Part shown: positions 26,831 through 36,471 of the stretch, piece after piece
Layout of the letters: the number at the start of each line of letters is the position of its first letter
How positions within the stretch are numbered: position 1 is the stretch's first letter
Assembly: GCA_002070945.1 (NCBI GenBank)
Contig: MWEG01000034.1
Span: forward strand, 124,001 to 188,000
Reading direction: 5' to 3'
DNA: 64,000 bases
DNA from: Lentisphaerae bacterium ADurb.Bin082
Lineage (GTDB): Bacteria; Verrucomicrobiota; Lentisphaeria; Oligosphaerales; Oligosphaeraceae
Translations under genes and position numbers: made by a program
Notes under the pieces: generated by a model
What the model was told of the DNA's origin: nothing
What the model saw: the letters and a program-made list of their open reading frames with translations, nothing else
Database searches by the model: none

Positions 26831-27958
26831 TTATTTGAAGAATCGCTTGGCGTTTTCGATAAAGGCTTTCAGGCGCGGGTGGACATTGTCGGTACAGGCG
26901 TCGGCAAAGGCTTGCAGTTTTTCCTTTTGGTCTCGGGACAGGTTGGTGGGCACTTCCACGATGACTCTGACGTATTGGTCTCCGCGTGGGTGTCCCTTGG
27001 TCAAGGCGGGGACGCCGCGTCCTTTGAGGCGCAGTTCAGTGCCGGTTTGGGTGCCGGCGGGAATGGTCATTTTGACCTTGCCGTTGATGGTCGGCACCTC
27101 GATGTCACCGCCTAGCGCGGCGACGTGGAACGGGATCGGCACGTCGCAGCGCAGGTCCTTCTCGTCCCGAGAGAAGATTTCGTGCGGGCGTACTCGGATG
27201 CGGACGTAGAGGTCGCCGGGAGGCCCGCCGCGCAACCCGGCTTCGCCTTCACCAGCCAGGCGCAGGCGAGAGCCAGTGTCAACGCCCGCCGGGATGCGGA
27301 CGGTGAGAGTTTTGCGGCGGCGGACGGTTCCCCGCCCGCGGCAGGTATGGCACGGCTTCTCAATGACGCTGCCGCTGCCTTGGCAGTAGGTGCAGGGCTG
27401 GCGGATGCTGAAGAAGCCTTGCGACATCGTCACCTGGCCACTGCCGTTGCATTGCGGGCAAGTGCGTTTGGAGGTGCCGGGTTCGCAGCCGCTGCCTTGG
27501 CACACGCTGCAAGTCTCCGAGCGGGGAATCTCAATTTTGCGTTCGAGCCCGAACATGGCGTCTTCAAAGTCGATTTGCAGTTCATACAACAAATCGTCGC
27601 CTTCTAAGGGGTCGTTCGGGGAGCGGCGCCCACCGCCGAACAGGTTGCTGAAGAAATCGCTGCCGCCAAAGGCTTGGGCGAAGATGTCTTCGGCGGTCAT
27701 GCCTCCCATGCCGCCGCGGCCGCCCTTAGTGTACATCTCGTGGCCGAGCTGGTCGTACTGGCGCCGCTTGGACTCGTCGCTAAGCACCTCATAGGCGGTC
27801 GAGAGCGTCTTGAACTTTTCTTCGGCTTCCTTGTCGCCCGGATTGCGGTCCGGGTGGTATTTCATGGCCAGCTTGCGGTAGGCCTTCTTGAGTTCATCTG
27901 GGGTCGCGTTGCGGTCGACTTCCAGGATGGAATAGTAGTCTTCTGTAGAAGTTGACAT
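26831..27958 (-). CDS. dnaJ: Molecular chaperone DnaJ
   Basis: About 375 residues with the full type I layout: a J domain at residues 5-75 with the HPD motif ([11 protein letters not shown]), a glycine/phenylalanine-rich linker ([22 protein letters not shown]), and a zinc-binding region with four CxxCxGxG-type repeats ([32 protein letters not shown]). The C-terminal substrate-binding domain follows. It stimulates the ATPase of DnaK and hands over unfolded proteins in the cytoplasm. It follows grpE by 23 bp, so the two are co-transcribed; dnaK itself is not in the window. Confidence 0.97.
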   Translation of the reverse strand: MSTSTEDYYSILEVDRNATPDELKKAYRKLAMKYHPDRNPGDKEAEEKFKTLSTAYEVLSDESKRRQYDQLGHEMYTKGGRGGMGGMTAEDIFAQAFGGSDFFSNLFGGGRRSPNDPLEGDDLLYELQIDFEDAMFGLERKIEIPRSETCSVCQGSGCEPGTSKRTCPQCNGSGQVTMSQGFFSIRQPCTYCQGSGSVIEKPCHTCRGRGTVRRRKTLTVRIPAGVDTGSRLRLAGEGEAGLRGGPPGDLYVRIRVRPHEIFSRDEKDLRCDVPIPFHVAALGGDIEVPTINGKVKMTIPAGTQTGTELRLKGRGVPALTKGHPRGDQYVRVIVEVPTNLSRDQKEKLQAFADACTDNVHPRLKAFIENAKRFFK

Positions 27959-27981
27959 GGCGGTAAGTGCAGGGGGTAGAT

Positions 27982-28728
27982 TTAGTTGTTGGTTTCAGGG
28001 TTGGCCTCGTCGCCGTCAGGGGCTTCGGCGGTTGGCGGTCCGGAGCTGACCACGACGGTGGCCGGGCGGAGGAGGGTGTCGCCGAGCCGGAACCCGGATT
28101 TCCATTGCCGGATGACGTGGCCAGCAGGCAATGTCACGTCCGGCTCTTGGGACATGGCCTCGTGCCATTTGGCGTCAAACTGCTTGCCAGTGGCGTTGAT
28201 TTCCTCGGCGCCGAGGTTGTCAAAAGTGCGCTTGAATTCGGCCAGGATCATGTGCATGCCCTGCATGAGGGCGTCAAACTCGGCGTTCTGCTCGGCATGG
28301 CTCATAGCCAGCTGGAAATAGTCGTATACCGGCAGGAAGTCGCTGATGACGTTGGCTTTAGCCCTTTCGCGGACGTCGTTGTATTCGCGAGCGATGCGTT
28401 TGCGGTAATTGTCAAAGTCGGCATGCAGGCGGAGCAGTTTTTCCTTGGTTTCAGCCAGTTCGGCAGCCAGGTCGGGCGTAGCCTCGGTGGTTTCAGCTTC
28501 GTCCTCGGCGCTGGTTTCGCCGATTTCGCCTTCAGTGGCGTTTTCGGCGGCTTCGACAGCATCGTCGCCGTCATTCTTTTTAGCGAAGATTTTGTTGAAG
28601 AAGCTGTCTTTTTCTTTTTTGGCGTTATGCTGGTCGTTGTCAGTCATGGTGTCGTCGCCGTTGTCGCAGCGACTTTTCGGCGTGTTGTGCGGTGCGTCGT
28701 CTTGTGGATGTTTGTTGATGTCGTCCAT
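27982..28728 (-). CDS. grpE: Nucleotide exchange factor GrpE
   Basis: About 248 residues. ATG 28728 is chosen because GAGG lies about 9 bp upstream; a later ATG at 28647 lacks such a site. The first 80 residues are acidic and low in complexity. The conserved core has the long helix [20 protein letters not shown], then [19 protein letters not shown], and the beta-domain with [17 protein letters not shown] and [19 protein letters not shown]. It releases ADP from DnaK. It forms a chaperone unit with dnaJ. No CIRCE element was found in the 150 bp upstream; a terminator of the preceding gene is there instead. Confidence 0.95.
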   Translation of the reverse strand: MDDINKHPQDDAPHNTPKSRCDNGDDTMTDNDQHNAKKEKDSFFNKIFAKKNDGDDAVEAAENATEGEIGETSAEDEAETTEATPDLAAELAETKEKLLRLHADFDNYRKRIAREYNDVRERAKANVISDFLPVYDYFQLAMSHAEQNAEFDALMQGMHMILAEFKRTFDNLGAEEINATGKQFDAKWHEAMSQEPDVTLPAGHVIRQWKSGFRLGDTLLRPATVVVSSGPPTAEAPDGDEANPETNN

Positions 28729-28784
28729 GAGTCGGAACCTCAAGCGTCGGTCGTGAAGCTGTCTTTTTGGAATCGAGACATACG

Positions 28785-28817
28785 AAAACTGGCCGCCGCC
28801 TTTAGGGAGGCGCGGCC
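28785..28817 (-). terminator. Rho-independent terminator of the S1-domain gene
   Basis: On the minus strand a GC-rich stem of ten pairs with one bulge (GGCCGCGCCT with AGGCGGCGGCC) is followed by TTTT. It lies about 60 bp after the S1-domain gene stop and before grpE. Confidence 0.7.
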
Positions 28818-28879
28818 GGAAGAATTGCCAGGGCGCGGTTGAGAAGGCATTGTCGCCGGCCGCGCTGATGGCGAGTCGG

Positions 28880-30349
28880 TTACAGCTTGATCTGGGAGAA
28901 CAGGTCGCCCAGGCTGCCAAAATTTTTGCCTGCACTATCCTTGACATTCATATCGGTGTCTTGTTCCCGTTCCTGCTCAAGAATTTCCGGCAGGGTGAGG
29001 GAGATGCGGTTGCCGTCGACTTCGCGGATGACGACTTCGACTTTGCGGCGTGGGGGATAGGCTTTGTAGAGGGCGCGCACTTGCATGTTGCCGCTGCCGT
29101 CGACGTTGGCCTGGCTGATGTGGAGCAGTCCGGTCTGGCCGTTGGGCAGGGCGATGAAGACTCCGAACGGCTTTACGCTTTCGACTTCGCCTTCGAGAAT
29201 CTCGCCCGCGCTGACTTTAGCGACTTCCAGCTCCTGCTCCAGGGTCAGTTCAGCCGGTTTTTCCTCTTTTACTTTCGGTTCGCCGATGCAGAGCGCGAGA
29301 CGGCGGCGGTCAGGGTCAACAGCGAGGATAGTCACGTCAACCTCGTCACCTTCGGCGAGTACTTCGGATGGGTGTTTGACGTGCTGTTCAACGCCGAGCT
29401 GGGAGACGTGGGCCAGGCCGTCAACGCCGGGTTCCAGGGTGATGAAGGCGCCAAAGTCAGCCAGGCGGGCGACTTTGCCGCGCCGCCGTGCGCCGACCGC
29501 GTAGGCTTCGTCAGTCAGAATGCGTTCCCAGGGATCGACTTCCGCCTGCTTGACGCTTAGCGAAATCCGTTCGCGCTTGCTATCGTCGCCCCAGTCTAAA
29601 TCAAGGACTTTGACTTGGACGGTTTGGCCTTCCTGGACGACTTCCTCGGGTTTCAGGCCGCGTGTCCAGCCTAGCTCGCTGACATGGACCATGCCTTCGA
29701 CACCGCCAAGGTCGACAAAGGCGCCGAAAGGCATGATTCTTGTGACCACGCCGTTGACGATGTCGCCGACTTGCAGCGAGTCTTTGAGCTTGGCCAGCTG
29801 CTTGGCGGCTTCCTGCTCTAAGATTCTCCGGCGGGAGAGGACGATGTTGCGCCCTTCTTCGCTGTATTCGGTGATGAGGAAGGAAAATTTTTCGCCGATA
29901 TACTCGACCGGTTCTTTTTTGACGCCGCGTCCGTCCATCTGGGAGAAAGGGCAGAAGGCTTCGGCGTTGGCGACTTGGACGGTGAAGCCGCCTTTGCGTT
30001 CGCCGGTGACCTTTCCTTCGATGGGCATGCCAGCGTTGTAGGCGTCGGCGATGGAGGAATCGGCCATGTCGCTGCTCATTTTGACAGCCAGCTTGATGCC
30101 TTCGTCAGTCCAGCCCATGCAGAAAGCTTCAATGACATCGCCTTCTTTGACGGTCAGCTTGCCATCGGCGTCGAGCAGGTCTTTTTTGTCAATCAGGCCG
30201 TCTGCTCGTGCGCCGAGGTTGACGAAGACGGTGTTTTGACCGATCATGGCTACTTTGCCTTTGACCTTTTCGCCGGTTCGGATGGTGGTTTTCAAGCTGT
30301 CCAGTCCGGCTTCGAATAGGCGGGCGAAATCGTTGTTGTCCTGTGTCAT
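28880..30349 (-). CDS. rpsA: 30S ribosomal protein S1 homologue with five S1 domains
   Basis: About 489 residues with five OB-fold S1 repeats near residues 25-90, 107-170, 193-265, 280-352 and 380-450. Typical repeat cores are VVTRIMPFGAFVDLGGVEGM, GKVARLADFGAFITLEPGVD and EVESVKPFGVFIALPNGQ. The first two repeats are more divergent, as in S1 proteins whose N-terminal domains contact the ribosome. The expected role is binding mRNA to the 30S subunit. E. coli S1 has six repeats; a five-repeat form is within the bacterial range. It follows manA by 60 bp on the same strand. Confidence 0.88.
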   Translation of the reverse strand: MTQDNNDFARLFEAGLDSLKTTIRTGEKVKGKVAMIGQNTVFVNLGARADGLIDKKDLLDADGKLTVKEGDVIEAFCMGWTDEGIKLAVKMSSDMADSSIADAYNAGMPIEGKVTGERKGGFTVQVANAEAFCPFSQMDGRGVKKEPVEYIGEKFSFLITEYSEEGRNIVLSRRRILEQEAAKQLAKLKDSLQVGDIVNGVVTRIMPFGAFVDLGGVEGMVHVSELGWTRGLKPEEVVQEGQTVQVKVLDLDWGDDSKRERISLSVKQAEVDPWERILTDEAYAVGARRRGKVARLADFGAFITLEPGVDGLAHVSQLGVEQHVKHPSEVLAEGDEVDVTILAVDPDRRRLALCIGEPKVKEEKPAELTLEQELEVAKVSAGEILEGEVESVKPFGVFIALPNGQTGLLHISQANVDGSGNMQVRALYKAYPPRRKVEVVIREVDGNRISLTLPEILEQEREQDTDMNVKDSAGKNFGSLGDLFSQIKL

Positions 30350-30409
30350 GGAGATGCCTGGGGGGAAGGGGTTGGGGCGATGAACTATGAGGGTGGTTGA
30401 TGATGCGCG

Positions 30410-31612
30410 TCAGGTCGCTGGGGAAGACGGGGCGGATTGGCGCTGTCGAGCCAGGACTACGGTGGTATCGGGGGTGAGCGGCTGGATGCGTCCGGCTTTG
30501 AGTGCGGCTGGGGCGAGCCAGGCGCTGCCGCGGGGAGCGCGTTGTTTCGGCCGGCCTGGGGCGACGAGGGCGGCAGCGCCGTTCAAGACCAGGAATAGAC
30601 TTGGCCCGGGCGGCTGGGTCGTCAGGTCCAGGGGGGTGCCGGTCATGGTTTCGATTTGGAATTCAGGAGTCGGGGGCTGGTAGCAGCGGTAGCCGGGCAG
30701 GTCGCCGCTGGGGGGGAGGGACAGTGGTTCGTGGGCGTTGAAGTCGAGGGTTTCGAACAGAGCGTCATGGTCAATCAGCTTGGGGGTCAGGCCGGCTCGG
30801 ATGACATTGTCCGAACTGGCCATGCCTTCAATGCCTTGGCCGTGCAAATAGGCGTGGGGGGTGTTGGGCGGTATGTACAAGGCTTCGCCGGGGCGGAGAA
30901 GCAGTTGATGGAGAAGGTAGGCGAAGAGGGCGCCTCGGTCATGCGGGTGCTGGCGCATCAGGTCAGCGCAGAGGATGTCCGCCGACGTTGGCGCTGGGTC
31001 GGCATTGATTTCGGCAGCCAGGTTGTCGAGCAGGGCGGGAATAGTCGACGCCGGGATGGTGAGCATGGTTTCGCAGAGTTGTCGGAGAGAGGGCGAGGTT
31101 TGCCATTGGTCGCGCCAGGGCGCCAGGGCTGTTCGCCGACAGATATCGGCAATAGCGGCCAGGGGTGGACGGAAGCCGATCATGGCGCGGAACGGGGAGA
31201 TGGCGATGATGATTTCCGGCTTGGGATTCGGGTCTGGATAACGCTCCGGATAGGCCGCGTGCAGGCGGGCGGCGTGGCAGCGGTCCGGGTGGCTTTGCAG
31301 GGAAAGGGACTTCTCGCAGCAGAGAATTTTGAGCAGAAATGGCAGTTCGGTTGATTGGCGGCCAGTGCCGAGGACTTCGTTTGGGAAGGCACTCGCCAGG
31401 TCGTGCAAGGGGATGTCGCCAGCCGGGGTTTTGGCCAAAGCGCTGGCAGACGGATGTGCGCCGAGCCACAGCTCCGCCCAAGGCGTGGCGTCATCCGTGG
31501 CTTCCCCGGTCAGTTCCGCAATTAAGGGAACAACGCTGCCATGCCGACGCTCGCCCCAGGCATAGTGGCGAACCGGACAGGAAAGCGCTATGAAGGTGGA
31601 AAAATCGTGCAT
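30410..31612 (-). CDS. manA: Mannose-6-phosphate isomerase, class I
   Basis: About 400 residues from ATG 31612; an in-frame TTG at 31630 would add six residues. The cupin zinc site is visible: SLQSHPD and PKPEIIIA supply Gln, His and Glu ligands, and YIPPNTPHAYLHGQGIE the later His. GIEGMASSDNVIRAGLTPK is the class I signature. It interconverts fructose-6-phosphate and mannose-6-phosphate, feeding mannose into glycolysis or into GDP-mannose synthesis. TTATATTAAT lies about 30 bp upstream as a possible -10 element, similar to that before fabI. Confidence 0.92.
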   Translation of the reverse strand: MHDFSTFIALSCPVRHYAWGERRHGSVVPLIAELTGEATDDATPWAELWLGAHPSASALAKTPAGDIPLHDLASAFPNEVLGTGRQSTELPFLLKILCCEKSLSLQSHPDRCHAARLHAAYPERYPDPNPKPEIIIAISPFRAMIGFRPPLAAIADICRRTALAPWRDQWQTSPSLRQLCETMLTIPASTIPALLDNLAAEINADPAPTSADILCADLMRQHPHDRGALFAYLLHQLLLRPGEALYIPPNTPHAYLHGQGIEGMASSDNVIRAGLTPKLIDHDALFETLDFNAHEPLSLPPSGDLPGYRCYQPPTPEFQIETMTGTPLDLTTQPPGPSLFLVLNGAAALVAPGRPKQRAPRGSAWLAPAALKAGRIQPLTPDTTVVLARQRQSAPSSPAT

Positions 31613-31677
31613 GCAGCAAGCCGTCAGCAAGACAGAAAGAAAATTTACGCAAAAATATTAATATAACCTTATTTTAT

Positions 31678-31700
31678 GGTAATGTGCGGAATCTTGTGAT
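31678..31700 (+). repeat. Second copy of the GGTAATGTGC dispersed repeat
   Basis: These 23 bases match 12271-12293 except for GG in place of AA in the middle. They lie just upstream of manA and next to the large interspersed repeat copy C. Confidence 0.55.
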
Positions 31701-31729
31701 AGAAAGAGAGATTTGGCGCAGTGATTGTG

Positions 31730-32060
31730 CTGGTAGACGTCCCGGTAGTGCCCCTACTGGGCACCAGTTTTGGGATATGCCTCCCCCCAGGCTAAAGCCT
31801 GGGGTTAAGCATGGTTAAGCGCCTACGGCGCCAAGGGCATGACTGTAAGCATGATACAATTTTGCCGACTGAAGGCCTGTGGAGGACGCATGTCTTCGCG
31901 CCACAGTCCACTAAGGTCCATTTCCGTCCACGTCCACGCTCCACTAATGTCCACTTCTGTCCACAGTCCATCGTCTACTGGTGTCCATTAATGTTCACTA
32001 AAGTGTCTTATCCTGGGTGCCGAACTCCGTAGCTCGCCGGAACTCCGAGTATTAATGACT
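31730..32060 (+). repeat. Interspersed intergenic repeat, copy C
   Basis: This is close to copy A over most of its 330 bp, in the same orientation: GGGCACCAGTTTTGGGATAT, the CCCCAGGCT/AGCCTGGGG palindrome (about 31786-31804), AAGCGCCTACGGCGCC, GGGCATGACTGTAAGCATGA, the GTCCACT run (about 31914-32000) and the end CCGGAACTCCGAGTAT. The 458-bp gap between manA and the next gene is almost entirely this element. Confidence 0.85.
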
Positions 32061-32070
32061 GACGCATGAC

Positions 32071-35007
32071 TTATTTAGGGAAGTCGAATTGGCCGATCAA
32101 TTCAATGGCTGCGGCTTCCGGCTCGGCGTTAGCTCCCCAGGGTTCGCAGCCGTATTTGCCGAGGACTTGGGCGGGCTTCCATTCGGGGCCTGGGGTGAAG
32201 TCGTTGTTCAGCCAGTTGTCTGGGGCTGTTTCCGTGCAGATGGTGTCAGCGTCAGAGACGATCCTGGTCACGTTGCTTTGTTTGTCGGTGATACGGAGCG
32301 CGAAGAGGGCGGCGGCTGGCGGCTGGCCAGCGTCAGCGGCGTGGTAGGCCAGGCGGTTCCGGCCTGGGCGAATGAAGGTGGTCACGTTGCGGACAGAGAT
32401 GGTGCCATGGCCGCTGAAGCGGTTGTGCTCAAGAACCAGCTTGCCATTCAAATAAGCCCGGAACAGGTCGTCGGCAGTGCCGTGCAGTTCGACTTCTGCG
32501 CCGGCCGGCACCTCGAAGTCGCGGATAAAGCGCGTCTGATGGCCGGGCACCTTGTTGCGGTCAGGGTACCAGACCCAGAAGGCTTCCCGGTGGTCGTTGG
32601 TGGATTGGAAGCGTTGGACTGCGGCGCCTTGGCATTCTGGCTGGGGCAGCGGCGGCGGCAGGGCGGCGGCGTCAGTGTAGACGTGGGTGTCATACGGGGC
32701 AAAGGCGTCGCTGAATACGCCGTTGGCGGCGGTCAGGGAGCGATTTTCCGTCAGCACCTGCCAGGTCGTCGCCATCGCGCCGCGGAAGGTCGCGGTCACC
32801 GGGTCGCCGCTTTCATTCTGGACGATGTAGAAGTTTTTGCCGTCGCAGGTCTTGTGGAGGATGGCGATGGCCGCATTGTCGGCAGTGATGGCTGGCGGAA
32901 TGACAGTCGGCGAGGTCAGGACTGTCGACATGTCGTTCAGTTCGCGGATGGTGCGGCCTAATTCAGTGATGAAGTCCCAGTTTTCCAGGCCCCAGTTGAA
33001 GCCCCAGTAGAACAGCCCGGTGGCGCCGTGGACGATGGCGTTGTAGGCCATGAAGCGGTTTTCAGCGTGATTGGGATAGACTAAGTTCTGGTTGTTCGGG
33101 GGCTTGTTCCATTGCCGCCAGGCGAATCCCTGCAAGGTCATCCAGATCGGCTTGCGATCCCAGGTCACTTCCTTGCAGATGTCCGTGTACTTGCCGACGC
33201 TGGTCATCATCTTGTCCTTCAGGTCGGAATGTGAATTCGGGCTGGGGATGGGATAGATGTCCACGCCATAGGCGTCGCTGGCAAGGGCGTAGGGGCGGAG
33301 GTCCTCTATCTTGCCGCGTGGGGCTTCGTTGAGGAAGATGGGTCGGTAGGGGTCGAGTTCTCGGATGAAGCGGTAGGCTTCCTGGATCGGCTGCCAGGGT
33401 CTGCCGCCCCAGGCCGGCTCGTCGATGTTGAAATAGCTGATGACGGCAGGATGCGCCATCACCGACTCGTGCTTCTTGATGAAATGGCTCCGCCAGAGTT
33501 CTTTCTGCTGTTGGTCTTTGAAGTCAGGAAGCTTGCTGGGCACGGTCGGGACGGCCATGACGCCAGCGTCGGCAAAGGCGTTGACCTGGTTGGCGCCGCA
33601 TTTGCCGACGTTGAAGCCGGCGGCGACCATGCGCTTCAGCTTTTCCTCCAGGGGCAAGTCGCCGCTGACGCCCCAGAAGCCGAGGGGGAAGAAAGGCTTG
33701 CCGTCAATGAGCATGACGCGATCCTCCCGGAAGGTGATCTGGCGGTGCGGCGATGGCGGATAGACCTGGAAGTCGAGGGAGGCGGTCGCGAGTTCTTTGC
33801 CATTGGCGTCGCGACCAACCGCTGTCAGCGGGTATTTGCCGACGGGGAGCGGGCGGGGCAGCGCAAACGTGGTGATGCGGCCGCTGCTTTTCACTTCCGT
33901 GCTTTGACCGGCCAGATCGACGCGGTAGGCGCTGATCGGCAGATCGGAAACCAGGATGCCAGAGAGCGTTGTGATGGCTTTGTGTTCCGGGAAGGCGGCA
34001 TTGCCAAAGGCGAAGGGCAGGTCAAGGCAGATTTCCAGGGGCGGGATTTCCGATGTGCATTCTTCTAAGGTGATGTTGTCGAAACGGACAGTGCCGGGAT
34101 TCTTCAATTCGCAGACGATGTCGATGGTGCTTTCCTGCGGCAGGCTGAAGGTCAGGCGCTTAGTCTGCCAAGAGGAGAAGGAATCAAGCCAGCTGCCAGT
34201 ATCGCCGACGGGCTGGCCTTGGAGCTGGGGGGTGATCCGGAACCAGGTCGCACCTTGGGAATCGGTGTAGGCCTTGTCAACCCCGCCGCTGACGTCATAG
34301 GTCAGCCGATAGAGTTGATTGGCTTTGACGGTGATGCCGGTTTGGGTGGCCTTGGCAGGGCCGACGAGGTTGGTCAGCTCCAGCACTTTGCCATGAGCGC
34401 CCTCAGTGTCGACGATGGCGCCGTGCTCAATGTCCCAGCGCGCATTGCCGAGTTCAAAGTCGCCGTTGCGGAAGCGGGACAAGTCGAGGTACAGGATTGG
34501 CTCAGTGAAGCAGACGCGGCCAGCGCCCTTGATGCGGAAAACTGCATACGGCAGCCTGTTGAGTTCGGCGAAATTGGCCTGCAGTTCCATGTCCTGCCAC
34601 TCGCCTGTGCAGGTTACGGAGGGGCCGGTGAATGTCCTCCAGGGATCGCTGCATTCCATGTAGACTTGGAAGATAGTCTTGGGGTCGCCGCGGAATTTCG
34701 TCTTCAGCACGTAGTCGTGATTTGGCTGCAATTTCAAGCTATGCTGGATGAAATAGGCGATTTTGTCGTTATCGTTGGTCAATTCAAGGGCGTATTCAGC
34801 CTTGACGCCTTCTGGCGCGGTGATGCGCTTGCCGGTGCCGACGTCGTTTCGACTCCAGCCCTTGGGCAGCTGGTCGCCGTCAGCGGCAAAGGTCGGATTG
34901 GCGAGCAGGTTGACGGGAAGCGGCTTTTCCTGGGCCAGGGCGAAGGATAGCAGGCCGGCGCAAAGCCAGGCTGCCAGGGCGACGTGGAACGATGCTGTTC
35001 TGGACAT
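32071..35007 (-). CDS. Secreted glycoside-hydrolase-like protein with sugar-binding modules
   Basis: About 978 residues from ATG 35007, which has AAGG 7 bp upstream and a signal peptide right behind it (MSRTASFHVALAAWLCAGLL); the longer frame to 35154 has no such support. Two carbohydrate-binding beta-sandwich modules follow (NLLANPTFAADGDQLPKGW near residue 35; FRNGDFELGNARWDIEHGA near 190). A TIM-barrel region begins at PFFPLGFWGVSGDLPLEEKL. It contains ISYFNIDEPAWGG, a plausible acid/base site, and later KPIWMTLQGFAWRQW. The C-terminal part (FEVPAGAEVELHGTADDLFR) looks like a galactose-binding domain. No CAZy family can be named with certainty. It probably digests an external polysaccharide and lies 83 bp after the GH109-like gene. 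Confidence 0.75.
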   Translation of the reverse strand: MSRTASFHVALAAWLCAGLLSFALAQEKPLPVNLLANPTFAADGDQLPKGWSRNDVGTGKRITAPEGVKAEYALELTNDNDKIAYFIQHSLKLQPNHDYVLKTKFRGDPKTIFQVYMECSDPWRTFTGPSVTCTGEWQDMELQANFAELNRLPYAVFRIKGAGRVCFTEPILYLDLSRFRNGDFELGNARWDIEHGAIVDTEGAHGKVLELTNLVGPAKATQTGITVKANQLYRLTYDVSGGVDKAYTDSQGATWFRITPQLQGQPVGDTGSWLDSFSSWQTKRLTFSLPQESTIDIVCELKNPGTVRFDNITLEECTSEIPPLEICLDLPFAFGNAAFPEHKAITTLSGILVSDLPISAYRVDLAGQSTEVKSSGRITTFALPRPLPVGKYPLTAVGRDANGKELATASLDFQVYPPSPHRQITFREDRVMLIDGKPFFPLGFWGVSGDLPLEEKLKRMVAAGFNVGKCGANQVNAFADAGVMAVPTVPSKLPDFKDQQQKELWRSHFIKKHESVMAHPAVISYFNIDEPAWGGRPWQPIQEAYRFIRELDPYRPIFLNEAPRGKIEDLRPYALASDAYGVDIYPIPSPNSHSDLKDKMMTSVGKYTDICKEVTWDRKPIWMTLQGFAWRQWNKPPNNQNLVYPNHAENRFMAYNAIVHGATGLFYWGFNWGLENWDFITELGRTIRELNDMSTVLTSPTVIPPAITADNAAIAILHKTCDGKNFYIVQNESGDPVTATFRGAMATTWQVLTENRSLTAANGVFSDAFAPYDTHVYTDAAALPPPLPQPECQGAAVQRFQSTNDHREAFWVWYPDRNKVPGHQTRFIRDFEVPAGAEVELHGTADDLFRAYLNGKLVLEHNRFSGHGTISVRNVTTFIRPGRNRLAYHAADAGQPPAAALFALRITDKQSNVTRIVSDADTICTETAPDNWLNNDFTPGPEWKPAQVLGKYGCEPWGANAEPEAAAIELIGQFDFPK

Positions 35008-35090
35008 GGTGAAGCCTTTCGTGGATGAGGGGGACGTGCCAAGGGGTTGTGAAAATGTCAGTCGTGGCCGCAGCGGTGCGGGTTTCGACT

Positions 35091-36356
35091 TTAGATGTCG
35101 AAGACTTCGTTTAGTGACCAGCGCGAGGGGCGTTCTTTGCCGCGGTTGATCCATTTGCCGTTGGTGAAGTCTGGGAAGGAGACTGGCATGCTGCCGAGGG
35201 CGATGGACTCTTCAGACAGGCAGGTCAGGCTCATCCAGGCTGCGCAGTCGTACACGTCAATCGGCGGCGCCGTGTGGGTGCGGACTGCTTCTGCCAGGGC
35301 GCGCAGCATCAGCGAGTCCATGCCGCCATGCGCTTCGTTTTCGTTCTTCTTGTAGCGTTTCCAGAGTGGATGGTCGTATTTTTCGTAGAAGTCTTCGACC
35401 GGCGTCCATTGGTGGACAGTATAGGGGTTGCCAGCGATGTCGATTTTTGTGATGGAAGGGCTGATGCCTTCGATGTAGATGCCGTTGGTGTCTTCCATCC
35501 AGATGCCTTTGGTTCCCTGCACGCGGCTGTCGCGGGAATAGGGGCGGGGCAGGGTGACGCCGTGGGTGGCGGTGATGGTTTCGCCGCCAGCGCATTTGAT
35601 GACGGTGGTGATTACGTCGCCCATGTTAAAGACCAGTCGATTGCCGTTTTCATCCTTTATGCCCAGTTCCTCCGCCTTGTTAGTCAGGCCGCGGGCCTTG
35701 GAGGCGGTCGAGGTCAGGGACAGGAAGCGGTTGCCGCGGTTGATGCGCAGGATTTTGGCGGTCGGCCCCAGCTGGTGAGTCGGATAGAGGTCGCAATTGC
35801 GGTAGCGGTTGTGGATGGCTCGTTCGATGCCCTCGGTGTATTCCTTGGCCATGCGGAGCAAGTCGTGCTCATAGCCGCAGGCACAATGGATTAATTCGCC
35901 GAACAGTCCCTGGCGAACCATGTTGAGGACCATCAGTTCATTGCGGCCGTAGCAGCAGTTCTCCAGCATCATGCAGGAGACGCCGGTGGACTCGGAAGCG
36001 TGCACCAGCTGCCACAATTCATCGATTGATGACGCGCCGCCGACTTCGATGGCGACGTATTTGCCGGCCCGCATGACGTTGCACGCAATCCCCAGGTGCG
36101 AATTCCAGGAAGTGGCGACTAAGACGACATCAATCGACGGCATCTTCAGCATCTCGCGATAGTCGTGAAACGCGGTTGGCCGCTTACGGCCGCGCTTGTC
36201 AAACAGGCTGAGGATTTTTTCGATTTTGGCGTCGACTAAGTCGCAGACAGCGACGACTTCCATTTCTTCCGGGATATTGAAGATGGAGGCCAGCAGGGTT
36301 TCGGCGCGCGGGCCGAGTCCGATCAAGGCGGTTTTCACCGGGGCGTAGTCGCTCAT
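35091..36356 (-). CDS. Gfo/Idh/MocA oxidoreductase, GH109-like
   Basis: About 421 residues; ATG 36356 follows GAGG, and the longer frame to 36467 looks untranslated. The NAD-binding Rossmann fold opens the protein (VKTALIGLGPRAETLL, VVAVCDLVDAKIEK). The catalytic part has features of the NAD-dependent glycosidases of family GH109: ENCCYGRNELMVLNMVRQGL, GELIHCACGYEHDL, NCDLYPTHQLGPTAKILRIN and HGGMDSLMLRAL. Those enzymes cleave alpha-N-acetylgalactosamine by an oxidation-elimination route; the true substrate here is unknown. No signal peptide is seen. It precedes the secreted glycosidase gene on the same strand. Its upstream side is the left edge of the defence block. Confidence 0.85.
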   Translation of the reverse strand: MSDYAPVKTALIGLGPRAETLLASIFNIPEEMEVVAVCDLVDAKIEKILSLFDKRGRKRPTAFHDYREMLKMPSIDVVLVATSWNSHLGIACNVMRAGKYVAIEVGGASSIDELWQLVHASESTGVSCMMLENCCYGRNELMVLNMVRQGLFGELIHCACGYEHDLLRMAKEYTEGIERAIHNRYRNCDLYPTHQLGPTAKILRINRGNRFLSLTSTASKARGLTNKAEELGIKDENGNRLVFNMGDVITTVIKCAGGETITATHGVTLPRPYSRDSRVQGTKGIWMEDTNGIYIEGISPSITKIDIAGNPYTVHQWTPVEDFYEKYDHPLWKRYKKNENEAHGGMDSLMLRALAEAVRTHTAPPIDVYDCAAWMSLTCLSEESIALGSMPVSFPDFTNGKWINRGKERPSRWSLNEVFDI

Positions 36357-36471
36357 GGCAATCCTCATGCAGTGAAAGTGAACGGGGGTGGGACGGTCGA
36401 CGATGTCATGGCCTGGCTGGAGGCAAATACACCGCGCCCTAAAACTTGACGGCGAATCTGTATTCACAGGA

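Noticed and set aside
28729..28879. CIRCE heat-shock operator before grpE
   Set aside because: No TTAGCACTC-N9-GAGTGCTAA-like sequence is present; the visible hairpin is the terminator of the upstream gene.
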